Below are positions 46,900 to 56,136 of a stretch of 64,000 bases of DNA, piece by piece. The DNA is from Bacteroidales bacterium (GTDB lineage Bacteria; Bacteroidota; Bacteroidia; Bacteroidales; Marinilabiliaceae). The notes under the pieces are model-generated. The model saw only the letters and a program-made list of their open reading frames with translations. It ran no database searches and was not told the DNA's origin. The stretch spans positions 186,001-250,000 of the forward strand of contig QKJP01000036.1 of assembly GCA_003249255.1 (NCBI GenBank), in the 5' to 3' direction. Position 1 is the stretch's first letter. Each line of letters starts with the position of its first letter. The position numbers were made by a program, and so were the translations under genes.

Positions 46900-48327
46900 A
46901 TGAAATCAAATATAGAGCGTAAAGCTTATTTTGAATCCCGGGCAGAGGGATGGGTAAAGCATAGGAAGCGAACTGCCTATTATTGGGATTCAATAACCCG
47001 GTATTGTAATTATTTTATACAGGAAGATAGCTTTGTATTAGAAGTTGGTTGTGGTTCAGGTGAACTGCTTAATGCGATAAATGGTAAAGAAAAAACGGGG
47101 ATTGATTTTTGTGAATCTATTTTAAATCAGGCGAAAAAACAATTTTCTCATTTGGATTTCCAATTGATGGAGGCTGAAAGTATCAGTCTTACTAAAAAGT
47201 ATGATATCATTATTCTGTCTAATCTCATCGGGGTTGTTGATGATGTGGAACATGTTTTTAATGAGTTGCACAAAGTCTGCCATGAGAAAACAAGGGTAAT
47301 TGTGACCTATTATAGTGCGGTTTGGGAGCCGGTTATTCGTTTAGCCGAATGCTTACGGATCAAGAAAAAAATGCCGGAACAAAATTGGTTGTCCTCAGGT
47401 GATATTTCCAATTTGCTATACCTGGCTGGGTTTGAAGCTTATAAGAATAATCGAAACATGCTGTTCCCATTTCGCATACCATTATTTTCAACTTTTCTAA
47501 ATCGCTTTGTTTCTCGTTTTCCGTTAATTAACGGCTTAAGTTTAAATCAATTTGTTTTTGCGCGGCCATTTCCTAAAACCAAGCGTGAAGAAGAGAAGAA
47601 TACAGCCTATTCTGTTTCTGTAGTTGTGCCAGCCCGAAATGAGAGTGGTAATTTGGAAGATGCCATCCTAAGAACTCCGCAGATGGGCAAGTTTACGGAG
47701 CTTATTTTTGTGGAAGGAAACTCAACGGATGATACCTGGGAGAAGATTCAGCAATTAGCTCAAAAATATAAAACAACACACCGGATCAAGATTATGCAGC
47801 AAGATGGCAAAGGCAAAGGTGATGCCGTACGAAAAGGTTATGCTGCCGCAGAAGGAGATATTTTGATGATCTTAGATGCTGATTTAACCGTAGCTCCCGA
47901 AGACCTGCCCAAATTCTACAATGCCATTACCTGTGGCAAAGGCGAGTTTATCAATGGGGTTCGTTTGGTTTACCCCATGGAAAAGAATGCGATGCGTACC
48001 CTAAATACTTTTGGTAATCATTTCTTTAGTAAGTTGTTTAGTTGGATTTTAGAACGACCTATTAAAGATACTTTATGTGGTACTAAGGTTATGTTTCGCC
48101 AGGATTATTTAAAATTAGCGGCAAACCGTAAGTTTTTTGGTGAGTTCGATCCTTTTGGTGATTTTGATTTGCTGTTTGGAGCCTATAAGCTCAATTTAAA
48201 AATCATTGATTTACCAATAAGGTATCGCGAAAGAAAGTATGGAGATACCAATATTTCCCGATTTAGACATGGCTTTATCTTGTTGAGGATGGCGGCTTTT
48301 GCCGCAGGTAAAATTAAATTTTGGTAA
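46900..48327 (+). CDS. Methyltransferase - GT2 glycosyltransferase fusion
   Basis: This 475-aa two-domain protein begins with a class I SAM methyltransferase (1-220; motif I VLEVGCGSGELL near residue 47, then GIDFCESILNQAK). The rest is a GT2 domain (about 235-475; YSVSVVVPARNESGNLEDA, ELIFVEGNSTDDTW and DxD in MILDADLTVAPEDL) like dolichol/polyprenyl-phosphate sugar synthases. There is no membrane helix at the end, only a hydrophobic tail. The gene behind it is coaD. A joint pathway with the GT39-like protein is plausible: making a lipid-linked sugar that is transferred outside. Confidence 0.83.
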   Translation: MKSNIERKAYFESRAEGWVKHRKRTAYYWDSITRYCNYFIQEDSFVLEVGCGSGELLNAINGKEKTGIDFCESILNQAKKQFSHLDFQLMEAESISLTKKYDIIILSNLIGVVDDVEHVFNELHKVCHEKTRVIVTYYSAVWEPVIRLAECLRIKKKMPEQNWLSSGDISNLLYLAGFEAYKNNRNMLFPFRIPLFSTFLNRFVSRFPLINGLSLNQFVFARPFPKTKREEEKNTAYSVSVVVPARNESGNLEDAILRTPQMGKFTELIFVEGNSTDDTWEKIQQLAQKYKTTHRIKIMQQDGKGKGDAVRKGYAAAEGDILMILDADLTVAPEDLPKFYNAITCGKGEFINGVRLVYPMEKNAMRTLNTFGNHFFSKLFSWILERPIKDTLCGTKVMFRQDYLKLAANRKFFGEFDPFGDFDLLFGAYKLNLKIIDLPIRYRERKYGDTNISRFRHGFILLRMAAFAAGKIKFW

Positions 48328-48368
48328 AATTATTGACTTCGGTTAATAGCACTTAAAAATAGTTGAAT

Positions 48369-48839
48369 ATGAAAAAAGCAATATTTCCCGGTTCTTTTGA
48401 TCCATTTACAATTGGGCATGAAGATGTTGTAAAAAGAGGTTTAAGTTTGTTTGGTAAAATAGTGATCGCTTTGGGTTATAACTCAAATAAAAATGACTTT
48501 TTCCCAATTGAGGATCGTATGCATTGGATAAAAGATGTGTTTTGTGGTGATGATCGAATTGAGGTAGCCAAATATCAAGGGTTAACTGTTGAATTTGCAC
48601 AAGAAATAAATGCGACTCATATCTTGAGAGGAATCCGTACCGCTGCCGATTTTGAGTACGAACGTGCTATTGCGCAGGTGAATAAGGCTATGACGGGGAT
48701 TGATTCTGTATTCTTATTAACCACTCCGGAACATACTCCAGTAAATAGTAGTATTGTTCGGGATATTTTAAAACACAATGGGGACGCCAGTATGTTTCTA
48801 CCCAAAGCAATTAATATTAACGTGAAGAATTATCTTTAG
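48369..48839 (+). CDS. coaD: Phosphopantetheine adenylyltransferase
   Basis: This enzyme of coenzyme A synthesis joins 4'-phosphopantetheine to AMP (156 aa). The nucleotidyltransferase motif is PGSFDPFTIGHEDVV (TxGH), and the C-terminal VNSSIVRDILKHNGD corresponds to the ISSTxVR motif. The frame is open two codons further to a TTG, but the ATG at 48369 gives the standard MKKAIFPGSFDP start. It follows the fusion gene by 41 nt. Confidence 0.96.
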   Translation: MKKAIFPGSFDPFTIGHEDVVKRGLSLFGKIVIALGYNSNKNDFFPIEDRMHWIKDVFCGDDRIEVAKYQGLTVEFAQEINATHILRGIRTAADFEYERAIAQVNKAMTGIDSVFLLTTPEHTPVNSSIVRDILKHNGDASMFLPKAININVKNYL

Positions 48840-48925
48840 GCTGCAAGGTTTTGCTTTGGAATAATAATTGTGTTCTTGTTTAAGTTTATTTCTGATAAGC
48901 TCTTTACTTATTTTAATTAGAGGAT

Positions 48926-50398
48926 ATGGGTTTGAAAAAGTGGATGTTGTTTACCTGCCTGTTGTTGAGTTGTTTTATTTGTAATGCACAGTCTATTAAA
49001 AATTTAGATGTTGTGCTTCACGGAACTGCAACAGATTATTCAGGTATGGATCTTACTTTTCAAACCATCAAAAATCCGATTACTTCTGAATATCAAGATT
49101 TAACGACTGTTCGTGTTGATAAGGAAGGCCATTTTAAGCATGTATTTAAATTAGAGAAGGTCACCTATGCGATTTTAGATTTAGGTCGCTTTAGAACACA
49201 TGCTTACTTTGAGCCGGGAAAAAGTTATGAATTAATATTACCCCCATTTGAACCCAGGTCTGATGCCGATCGTTTTAATCCCTTTTTTAAACCTGAGGAT
49301 GTTGTTTTAGGTATCGCAAATGCAGAAGGATTGATTTTAAATAAGCAAATTGCGGAGTTCGAATCTGCTTTTACGGATTTATATAATCAAAAGGCTGTAT
49401 CTATTTTTCGACAAAATGATCAAAAGGCTGTTGATGCCTTAATCCACGAATTAGATTCTTTATATCCTTCTAACGCAAATTCCTATTTTGCCAACGTTAA
49501 ACATTTTCATTATGCAAAACTCCACTTTTTAACGCATAAAAGACAACAACGAAGGCTTATTCAAGAGTGTTTTTCAAATCAAAAACCAGAAATGGATATG
49601 CCGGCTTTTTCCGAGACCTTTAATCAGGTTTTTAACAGCTTTTTCTCTCAGTATTTTAAATCGAATTATGGGCAACAACTTCGGGATGTTTATACTACTA
49701 CAAGTTCTTTTGATAGCTTATCATTAGTGATGAGCTCAGATACTCTTTTTGAAAATGTAGAGTTTAGAGAATTAGTGCTTTTAAAAGCTTTATACGATGC
49801 TTTTTATTCCGGCACTTACAATAAAGAAAAGCTTATAAAGTTGATTGCAGATGCAGCACATACGGCATCATCAGAGAAGCTAAAAAATATTGCAGAAGAT
49901 GTGCATCGAAAAATGACTTGGTTAAGAAATGGGACAGAAGCACCGTTATTTGATTTGTATAGACTGGATGGTAAAGAACGTTCATTGATAAAATACCGTG
50001 GGAAGTTTGTTTATCTCCATTTTCTTCACAGCCAGAATCACGCCTGCAAAGAAGATTTACAGCGCCTTAAGGCCATTTATGATAATGTTAAACGAGACGT
50101 TGTGTTCTTAACCGTTATTATGGATGAGGATCCTACTGAAATTAAGGAGTATGTGAAAGAAAATAAGCTAAAATGGGATTTTTTACATTTTGCAGCCCAG
50201 CCTAAGGTGTATTTCGATTATAATTTAAAAGCTTTACCAACTTATTATTTGATTGATCCGGAAGGAAATTTACGGTTATCACCAGCCCCAGGGCCTGGCG
50301 AAAAGTTTGTCGAGATCTTTTATACCAATTACCGAGATTATAAGCATGATCAACTTCGTAAAAGCAGACCTAAAGCTAAAAGTATTTACGATATGTGA
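48926..50398 (+). CDS. Exported thioredoxin-fold protein without a CxxC pair
   Basis: This 490-aa secreted protein has a signal peptide (MGLKKWMLFTCLLLSCFICNAQ), a large N-terminal region of about 330 residues, and a C-terminal AhpC/TlpA-like thioredoxin domain (about 345-490). The fold pattern is clear: KFVYLHFLHSQNHACKED, VFLTVIMDEDPTEIKEYV and the cis-Pro loop LKALPTYYLIDPEG. The active-site CxxC pair is reduced to one Cys (NHAC), which argues against normal disulfide reduction. Bacteroidota often have such large TlpA-like proteins in the periplasm. The partner is unknown. Confidence 0.78.
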   Translation: MGLKKWMLFTCLLLSCFICNAQSIKNLDVVLHGTATDYSGMDLTFQTIKNPITSEYQDLTTVRVDKEGHFKHVFKLEKVTYAILDLGRFRTHAYFEPGKSYELILPPFEPRSDADRFNPFFKPEDVVLGIANAEGLILNKQIAEFESAFTDLYNQKAVSIFRQNDQKAVDALIHELDSLYPSNANSYFANVKHFHYAKLHFLTHKRQQRRLIQECFSNQKPEMDMPAFSETFNQVFNSFFSQYFKSNYGQQLRDVYTTTSSFDSLSLVMSSDTLFENVEFRELVLLKALYDAFYSGTYNKEKLIKLIADAAHTASSEKLKNIAEDVHRKMTWLRNGTEAPLFDLYRLDGKERSLIKYRGKFVYLHFLHSQNHACKEDLQRLKAIYDNVKRDVVFLTVIMDEDPTEIKEYVKENKLKWDFLHFAAQPKVYFDYNLKALPTYYLIDPEGNLRLSPAPGPGEKFVEIFYTNYRDYKHDQLRKSRPKAKSIYDM

Positions 50399-50551
50399 TT
50401 GGTAATCTAATTTGATGAGGTGATTAATGGTTTTGTGTTTAATGTTTAGCTAATGAGTTAATTGAGTGATCAGGGATTTCTTGAAAAGGATGAGTTTTGG
50501 ATTTATTCAATGTATAGAGGCTAGCTCAACATTTCTATTAGAATAAATAAT

Positions 50552-50792
50552 TTGAGGTCAGTAGAATAAGTACATACCTTTCTGCATCAATCTCAAAAAG
50601 ACCCTAAGTGGGCGATATCCCAAAGCCTAGTCTGTAAGGGCTAGGATATTAATCAGGTATTTTATTAAACGCCAAAGATGCGTAGTCTTGTCATGTCCTG
50701 ATATTCAAAGCCATTCAGGCTATGCTTAATGACACCGCATCTTTGATGCTAAAGTTGGCTTGCTATTGATAAGTATTTAACTATTTACCTCT
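50552..50792 (+). repeat. MITE-like dispersed repeat, copy 3
   Basis: This is the longest copy (about 241 bp). It has the common ends TTGAGGTCAGTAGAATAAGT and TATTTAACTATTTACCTCT and the GTGGGCGATATCCCAAAGCC core. It carries about 40 bp of extra internal sequence (around 50690-50730) that includes a GCC..TTCAGGC hairpin. An exact 9-bp repeat ATAAATAAT flanks it on both sides (50543-50551 and 50793-50801), a possible target-site duplication in AT-rich sequence. Confidence 0.85.
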
Positions 50793-50808
50793 ATAAATAA
50801 TATAAATA

Positions 50809-50835
50809 AAAGCCGGAGAACTTTTCTCCGGCTTT
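50809..50835. terminator. Bidirectional hairpin between converging genes
   Basis: A perfect 12-bp stem (AAAGCCGGAGAA / TTCTCCGGCTTT) with a 3-nt loop lies between the ends of the genes finishing at 50398 and 50911. It lacks a clean T run, so termination may be partial. Confidence 0.65.
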
Positions 50836-50910
50836 CAAACAATGGTAAAAATAGTCTTGTTTAGATGCTTTTTTACACATCTTAAATGTAATTGCAGCTA
50901 TTCAGTATTG

Positions 50911-51612
50911 TTAGTCCCTATTCGTGTAAATCATGATGTAGTAAATTAACGTAACTAATGCAGATAGTGCAGCTACAACATAGGTATAAGCAGCCCATTT
51001 AAGTGCATCTTTAGCCTTCCCATGTGTGCTCTGGTGGGTAATACCTGCAGTATTTAACCAAACTAAAGCTCTTCTGCTGGCATCTATTTCTACAGGTAGG
51101 GTTACAAAAGCAAATAGCGTAAAAATGCTGTAACAAGCAATAATAATCTGTAATGCTAAATCGTAAGAAAAAATGTTTGGTAAAGAAAAAGCACCAAGCA
51201 TCATGGCTATAAAAATGAAATTTAAAATATTGGCACTGATACTTTGTAAAGGCACTAAAGCTGATCTAAATTCTAAAAATGAATAGCTATTGGCATGTTG
51301 AACTGCATGGCCACATTCGTGTGCTGCAACAGCTGCCGAAGCCACACTTCTTCCATGATATACATCCTGACTTAAATTTACCGTTCTGGTAGTGGGGTTG
51401 TAATGGTCACTGAGTTGCCCCTGAACGCATACGACTTGTATGTTATGAAGTCCATTTTGACGCAGCATCATTTCTGCTACATCTTTTCCTGACAAATTAC
51501 CATTGATAGGAATTTTAGAATATGCTTTGAATTTGGATTTTAACCGGGAACTTACGGCCCAACTAATAATCAAAAATGCAACGAAAATGAAGAATAATGG
51601 CGATGTAAACAT
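50911..51612 (-). CDS. Membrane zinc metallopeptidase (YugP-like)
   Basis: This 233-aa integral membrane protease has a zinc site AAHECGHAVQHANSY (HExxH) in the first third. The first helix is the N-terminal signal anchor (TSPLFFIFVAFLIISWAVSS). After the zinc site, residues about 105-230 form three or four more helices. The family matches YugP/PF04298. It is one gene on the minus strand, 93 nt after the transporter gene ends. The substrate is unknown. Confidence 0.85.
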   Translation of the reverse strand: MFTSPLFFIFVAFLIISWAVSSRLKSKFKAYSKIPINGNLSGKDVAEMMLRQNGLHNIQVVCVQGQLSDHYNPTTRTVNLSQDVYHGRSVASAAVAAHECGHAVQHANSYSFLEFRSALVPLQSISANILNFIFIAMMLGAFSLPNIFSYDLALQIIIACYSIFTLFAFVTLPVEIDASRRALVWLNTAGITHQSTHGKAKDALKWAAYTYVVAALSALVTLIYYIMIYTNRD

Positions 51613-51705
51613 ATCTTTTAATTTTAAGTTTCTAAGTGACCTTCAAAAATTTTGCCAATTAAATGGCTTCATGTGCCAACATAACGTTAAAATAATTGAA
51701 AATGT

Positions 51706-53979
51706 TTACTTTTTATGCATAGCGTTTTTAAAATCACGATGTGCTTTTAGAAGATTGATTGAATAGAGCAGAATGTTTTTGGTTTCAGCCAATACTTCCA
51801 TGTAAAGGATGCTTACCCGAGTACGCCCTTCACCTCTTTGAACACGCTTGATTTGTTTTCTTCTGATGTCTTCCTGAAACTCGATCAAAAAGCTTTGTTT
51901 GGAAATTAATTCGGAGATAGGTTCAAAGCGTTTTTCTTTTTCAAGGTGAATTAAGTGGTTAAAGAAGCCAGCTACTTCATCCAGTAACTCCTGTAATTCT
52001 TCCTTTTGATCTTGTTTCATCCCGCGATGATTATTTTCGATATGCTCAAACAAAGGTTGAGAAATCTTGACCATACAGGTTACAATTTCTGACAAATAGT
52101 CAAAGGCTTGAATGAAATATTGACCGGCTTCGACACCCTCTTCACTGATTCGTCCAAAAGAGTAAAACAATTTTGATTTACTACTGCGGGTAAGTTTATC
52201 CAAAAACTCTGCTTTTACAGTAGCTTCGCGTAATTGCTTTGGATTTTCATCAATAAAGCCTTGAATGGTCATGAGATAAATCTTCGAAGCTTCCAGGAGT
52301 TGGCTTCTAATTTGATCTTCTCCTTTATCCAAAAAATGATCTTTATTGGTATCGTTGTCCTCACGATATTCTTGTATCAAAGCTTTGGTTTCTTCTTGTT
52401 TTTTGGTAAAGTACTTTTGGTTTAATAATAAATAGATGCCGAGAAGAGCAGTTAATGCAATAGCCGCGATCCAACTTCCAAAATAGAGGATAAAGACGAT
52501 TAGAAAAGCACCTAAAAATGCAATGAAAGCTGTAAAAAACCATCCGCCAATAACCGACAAAACACCTGCGATTCTATAAACTGCACTTTCTCTTCCCCAT
52601 GCTTGATCGGCCAAGGAAGTCCCCATTGCGACCATAAAAACCACAAAGGTGGTTGAGAGCGGTATGCGCATGTAGGTACCAATCGAAATAAGAATACTGG
52701 CTACGACTAAATTAACTGAGGCCCGAATCGTATCAAAATACGCTTTTTCACCGTTTGATGTGTTGACGATATATGCCTTTTTGTAACGTTTATTTAAAAA
52801 ACCAACCAATGATTTTGGTAATATTGAGACGAGGGTTGAATGTAAGGTGAGAAAATTTCTTACAATTGCTCTGGATAGATTAGATGGCTGAAACCTTTCA
52901 TATCCTGCATTTTGTTTTCCAAGGTATATTTCTGTTTCAGTAACAGCACGCGCTTTTTTTGAAAAAAACAGGGTGATGATCATTACTACAGCTGCTCCAA
53001 TCGATAAACTTAAGTAGCCTATATGAGTTATTTCTTTCGATTGAATGAAGCTATCGTTTAAGAATGTTAATGGATAGGTGATAGGATCATTCGCTCCACT
53101 GCTTAAAAATTGCTTAAAGCTTAATATACTTGCCAATGGTAAGCCAATGAAGTTTACTAAGTCGTTAGCTGCAAAGGACATGGCTAACGCAAAAGTACCA
53201 AAAAGTACCACGATTTTTGGGATGTCTGTATTAAATGACAGACTCATAAACAAAAACACAAAAGTTGACAAGCTTAAGACTCCAATTAAAACTTCAGGTA
53301 AGTACACTTTTAATAGGTCAAGCCAGGAAGAATCTACAAATGACGCACCGGCAAGAACTTTTTTGGCAATCATAAAAGCTATTATCGTAACCGCCAATCC
53401 TCCTAAGAAGCTAAATAGTATTTTAAATTTCTTTTGATATTGAAATGAAAAGACTAAACGGGCTATAAACTGAATAATCATACCCACAATGAAGGATATA
53501 AAAATGGATAAAACAATGCCGGCTAAAATATCAAAAGCTTTTTCTGTATTGATTAAATCCTGACTTTGAATAACATTTAAATCCGTTTGTCTTTTTCTGA
53601 TAAGCGATAATGCCATACCTCCTCCAAGTAATTCAAAGACAATTGCAAGGGTGGTAGATGTAGGAAACCCAAATGTATTAAAACCATCAATCAGAAAGAT
53701 ATCGGTAATCATAACGGCCAGAAAAACCGTGATCAAACCGGTAAAGTCAAAACTCGCAGGGTTAATGATCCCTTTTCGGGCAACCTCCATCATTCCAACA
53801 GATAGTAGGGCTCCGATAAGAATACCTAGAGCAGCCGTCCAGTAAATAAGGCGTCTTTTTGCGGCATTGGAACCAATGGCTGCATTTAAAAAGTTAACAG
53901 CATCATTGGTTAATCCCACCACTAAATCTGCAATAGCCAGAATTCCCATTAAAATGACTGCAATCCAGATAAAAAGCAT
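51706..53979 (-). CDS. pit: Inorganic phosphate transporter (PiT) with PhoU-like C-terminus
   Basis: This phosphate transporter has 757 aa. The start is the ATG at 53977-53979 (MLFIWIAVILMGILAIADLV); the longer frame starts at TTG and lies before the predicted transcription start. There are many membrane helices with repeated PiT-type motifs (GLTNDAVNFLNAA; GFPTSTTLAIVFELLGGG; FAANDLVNFIGLPLAS; MRIPLSTTFVVFMVAMG). The last 230 residues are soluble, helical and charged, resembling a PhoU bundle. This fusion is seen in Bacteroidota. It faces the phoR/phoB-like genes, suggesting joint phosphate control. Confidence 0.9.
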   Translation of the reverse strand: MLFIWIAVILMGILAIADLVVGLTNDAVNFLNAAIGSNAAKRRLIYWTAALGILIGALLSVGMMEVARKGIINPASFDFTGLITVFLAVMITDIFLIDGFNTFGFPTSTTLAIVFELLGGGMALSLIRKRQTDLNVIQSQDLINTEKAFDILAGIVLSIFISFIVGMIIQFIARLVFSFQYQKKFKILFSFLGGLAVTIIAFMIAKKVLAGASFVDSSWLDLLKVYLPEVLIGVLSLSTFVFLFMSLSFNTDIPKIVVLFGTFALAMSFAANDLVNFIGLPLASILSFKQFLSSGANDPITYPLTFLNDSFIQSKEITHIGYLSLSIGAAVVMIITLFFSKKARAVTETEIYLGKQNAGYERFQPSNLSRAIVRNFLTLHSTLVSILPKSLVGFLNKRYKKAYIVNTSNGEKAYFDTIRASVNLVVASILISIGTYMRIPLSTTFVVFMVAMGTSLADQAWGRESAVYRIAGVLSVIGGWFFTAFIAFLGAFLIVFILYFGSWIAAIALTALLGIYLLLNQKYFTKKQEETKALIQEYREDNDTNKDHFLDKGEDQIRSQLLEASKIYLMTIQGFIDENPKQLREATVKAEFLDKLTRSSKSKLFYSFGRISEEGVEAGQYFIQAFDYLSEIVTCMVKISQPLFEHIENNHRGMKQDQKEELQELLDEVAGFFNHLIHLEKEKRFEPISELISKQSFLIEFQEDIRRKQIKRVQRGEGRTRVSILYMEVLAETKNILLYSINLLKAHRDFKNAMHKK

Positions 53980-54002
53980 GCGAAAAGTTTTGTTTGATCG
54001 AG

Positions 54003-54010
54003 CAAAGATA
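54003..54010 (-). promoter_or_regulatory. Promoter -7 box of the pit gene
   Basis: Minus-strand TATCTTTG matches TAnnTTTG, 23 nt before the ATG at 53979. This supports the shorter pit start. A -33 box at the standard distance is not seen. Confidence 0.55.
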
Positions 54011-54162
54011 GAGAGTAAATTATCCGTTTGATAACTACACAATGTTAAATTATTGTTATTTTAATAGAGAAAAAGGTAAGTATTCAAGTCCAAAAGCTCA
54101 ATAGATTAGGGAAAAAGGTCTTAATATATAATTAACATGCACTAGCATAATAAAGTTAGGTC

Positions 54163-54190
54163 TTGATTATTACAAATAACATTAACTTTG
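54163..54190 (+). promoter_or_regulatory. Promoter of the phoR/phoB-like operon
   Basis: TTG at 54163-54165 and TAACTTTG at 54183-54190 are 17 nt apart. The gap of about 240 bp from the pit start holds AT-rich sequence in which a PhoB-binding site could lie; I cannot define one. Confidence 0.5.
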
Positions 54191-54220
54191 AAACCAAATG
54201 AAAGCAAAACTTTTTAAGGA

Positions 54221-55261
54221 ATGAAATCATTAGAACCTCAAAAAATAGCAGGTTTCATAGCTCTGGGCTTTTTAGGTTTAGCCGGATTGTTTTTTGTTGC
54301 GAATTACCTTAGCCCCAATTTATTTATTTCTTTTTCCATATCCGTTCCTGTTTTCTTTGTATTCTCATTTGCATATGCACATTACTTTATTAAGTATTTT
54401 ACAAAGAGTAAGTTGCGTCCCATTTACAAATCGCTTCACAGTTTTGACAATGGCAGTGATGTGGAAAAAAAATATGAAAATATGCCTGATCTATTGACAG
54501 GAGTAAATGAAGAGGTGGCCTTGTGGATGAAAGATAAAGCACAGGAGATCTCTCAATTAAAACAAATGGAGAAATACCGAAAAGAGTTTTTAGGAAATGT
54601 TTCTCATGAATTAAAAACACCCATCTTCAATATTCAAGGGTATATTTTAACCTTATTAGATGGTGGATTGGATGACCCCAACATCAACATGCTTTACTTA
54701 ACCCGTACTGAGCGAAGTATTGATCGTATGATATCTATTATTGAAGATTTGGAGGCCATTAGTAAACTTGAATCCGGAGAATTGGAACTCTATCAAGAAC
54801 CCTTTAATTTAGTGCATCTCATCGAAGATGTGTTTGAACTTCAGGAAATCAGAGCGAAAGAAAAAAGTATCCATTTATATTTAGGAAAAAATGTTGATCG
54901 AAGCACAATGGTGCTGGGAGACAAGCAACGTTTGTTTCAAGTGCTCAGTAATTTGGTTGTCAACTCCATTAATTACAGTAAAAAAAATGGCGAAACCTGC
55001 ATTTCTTTTTACGATGTGGACGATAAAGTTTTGGTAGAAGTAAAGGATAAAGGAATTGGTATCCCGGCAAATGATTTGCCACGAATTTTTGAAAGATTCT
55101 TTAGGGTTGATAAAAGTCGTAGCCGCGAACAGGGTGGTACCGGACTTGGTTTGGCAATTGTAAAACATATTATTGAAGCGCACGAACAGCGTATTAATGT
55201 AAATAGTACTTTGGGTAAAGGAACAACCTTCACATTTACTTTGGAAAAGGCAGAATTTTAA
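54221..55261 (+). CDS. Sensor histidine kinase (PhoR-like)
   Basis: This 346-aa membrane kinase has two N-terminal helices (about 9-30 and 35-58) with almost no outer loop, a HAMP-like or linker region to about 115, a HisKA domain with His129 in GNVSHELKTPIFNIQGY, and an ATPase domain with VLSNLVVNSINYSKK (N box), DKGIGIP (G1), FERFFRVDKSRSREQGG and GLGLAIVKHIIEAH (G2). The short sensor suggests that it detects an internal or membrane signal, as PhoR does. The response regulator follows 12 nt later. The link to phosphate rests on the neighbouring pit gene. Confidence 0.9.
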   Translation: MKSLEPQKIAGFIALGFLGLAGLFFVANYLSPNLFISFSISVPVFFVFSFAYAHYFIKYFTKSKLRPIYKSLHSFDNGSDVEKKYENMPDLLTGVNEEVALWMKDKAQEISQLKQMEKYRKEFLGNVSHELKTPIFNIQGYILTLLDGGLDDPNINMLYLTRTERSIDRMISIIEDLEAISKLESGELELYQEPFNLVHLIEDVFELQEIRAKEKSIHLYLGKNVDRSTMVLGDKQRLFQVLSNLVVNSINYSKKNGETCISFYDVDDKVLVEVKDKGIGIPANDLPRIFERFFRVDKSRSREQGGTGLGLAIVKHIIEAHEQRINVNSTLGKGTTFTFTLEKAEF

Positions 55262-55273
55262 ATAAGATTTTTA

Positions 55274-55984
55274 ATGATGGATGCAAAAAATTACAAAATT
55301 CTTTTAGTCGATGATGAGCCGGATATTTTGGAGTTTATCAGTTATAACTTAAAGAAAGAAGGCTATACTGTGTTAATGGCAAATAATGGAAAAGAAGCTC
55401 TTAAAGTGGCTCAGGCTGAACTGCCGCAATTGATAGTTTTAGACGTTATGATGCCCGAAATGGATGGGATTGAGACTTGTGAAGAGTTAAAACGTATTCC
55501 TGAATTGAGCAATTCGATGATTACCTTTTTAACGGCACGCGGGGAAGATTATTCACAAATTGCAGGATTTGAGGCAGGTGCAGATGATTATATTGCCAAA
55601 CCCATTAAACCAAAGGTTTTTATTTCTCGGGTAAAAGCCTTGTTAAAAAGATACGTGCCTGAGGGAGAAAGTTCTTCTGAGGGCCTTGAAGATGAGGGCA
55701 ATAAAATTACCTTGGGTGATCTCATTATTGATCGGGAAAGGTATGTAGTAATTAATAAGGGTGAAGAATTAATTCTTCCCAAAAAGGAATTTGAACTGCT
55801 TGTATTATTGGTTTCAAAGCCCGAAAAGGTATTTACCAGAGATGAAATATATAATACGGTGTGGGGTGATAACATTATTGTAGGTGATCGCACCATAGAT
55901 GTTCACATACGAAAGTTACGTGAAAAAATAGGACAGGATGTTATAAAAACCATAAAAGGAGTAGGCTATAAGTATGTATCATAA
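55274..55984 (+). CDS. Response regulator, OmpR/PhoB family
   Basis: This 236-aa DNA-binding regulator has a receiver domain (1-125) with phospho-acceptor Asp57 (IVLDVMMPEMDG), acidic pair Asp13-Asp14, and the conserved Thr and Lys (FLTAR, IAKPIKPK). The winged-helix domain (about 145-236) ends with RTIDVHIRKLREKIGQD and TIKGVGYKYV. It is the partner of the upstream kinase. Phosphorylation should alter promoter binding; pit and the Na/Pi gene are possible targets by inference. Confidence 0.93.
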   Translation: MMDAKNYKILLVDDEPDILEFISYNLKKEGYTVLMANNGKEALKVAQAELPQLIVLDVMMPEMDGIETCEELKRIPELSNSMITFLTARGEDYSQIAGFEAGADDYIAKPIKPKVFISRVKALLKRYVPEGESSSEGLEDEGNKITLGDLIIDRERYVVINKGEELILPKKEFELLVLLVSKPEKVFTRDEIYNTVWGDNIIVGDRTIDVHIRKLREKIGQDVIKTIKGVGYKYVS

Positions 55985-56136
55985 GGAGTTTTCAAAATTC
56001 ACAGTTGACATCAAGTTTTAATTTTTCCTTTTATCGTTCAAAAAAATTGCAGAGGACTAGGAGAAATAGTACATTTACTATTTAAACAAGCTTGTATACC
56101 TGCTTGTAAAAGATATGTATAATCAAACTTGAGTAT

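Larger units (their letters stand above)
50399..50910. other. Intergenic region with repeat copy 3 and a hairpin
   Basis: This is 512 bp between converging genes. It holds the MITE-like repeat (50552-50792) and the hairpin at 50809-50835. The first 150 bp after the thioredoxin-fold gene show no ORF and no repeat. Confidence 0.5.

Noticed and set aside
53980-54042. PiT start at TTG 54042
   Set aside because: The -7 box TATCTTTG (54003-54010, minus) lies downstream of this TTG, and a membrane protein start at the ATG 53979 is standard.
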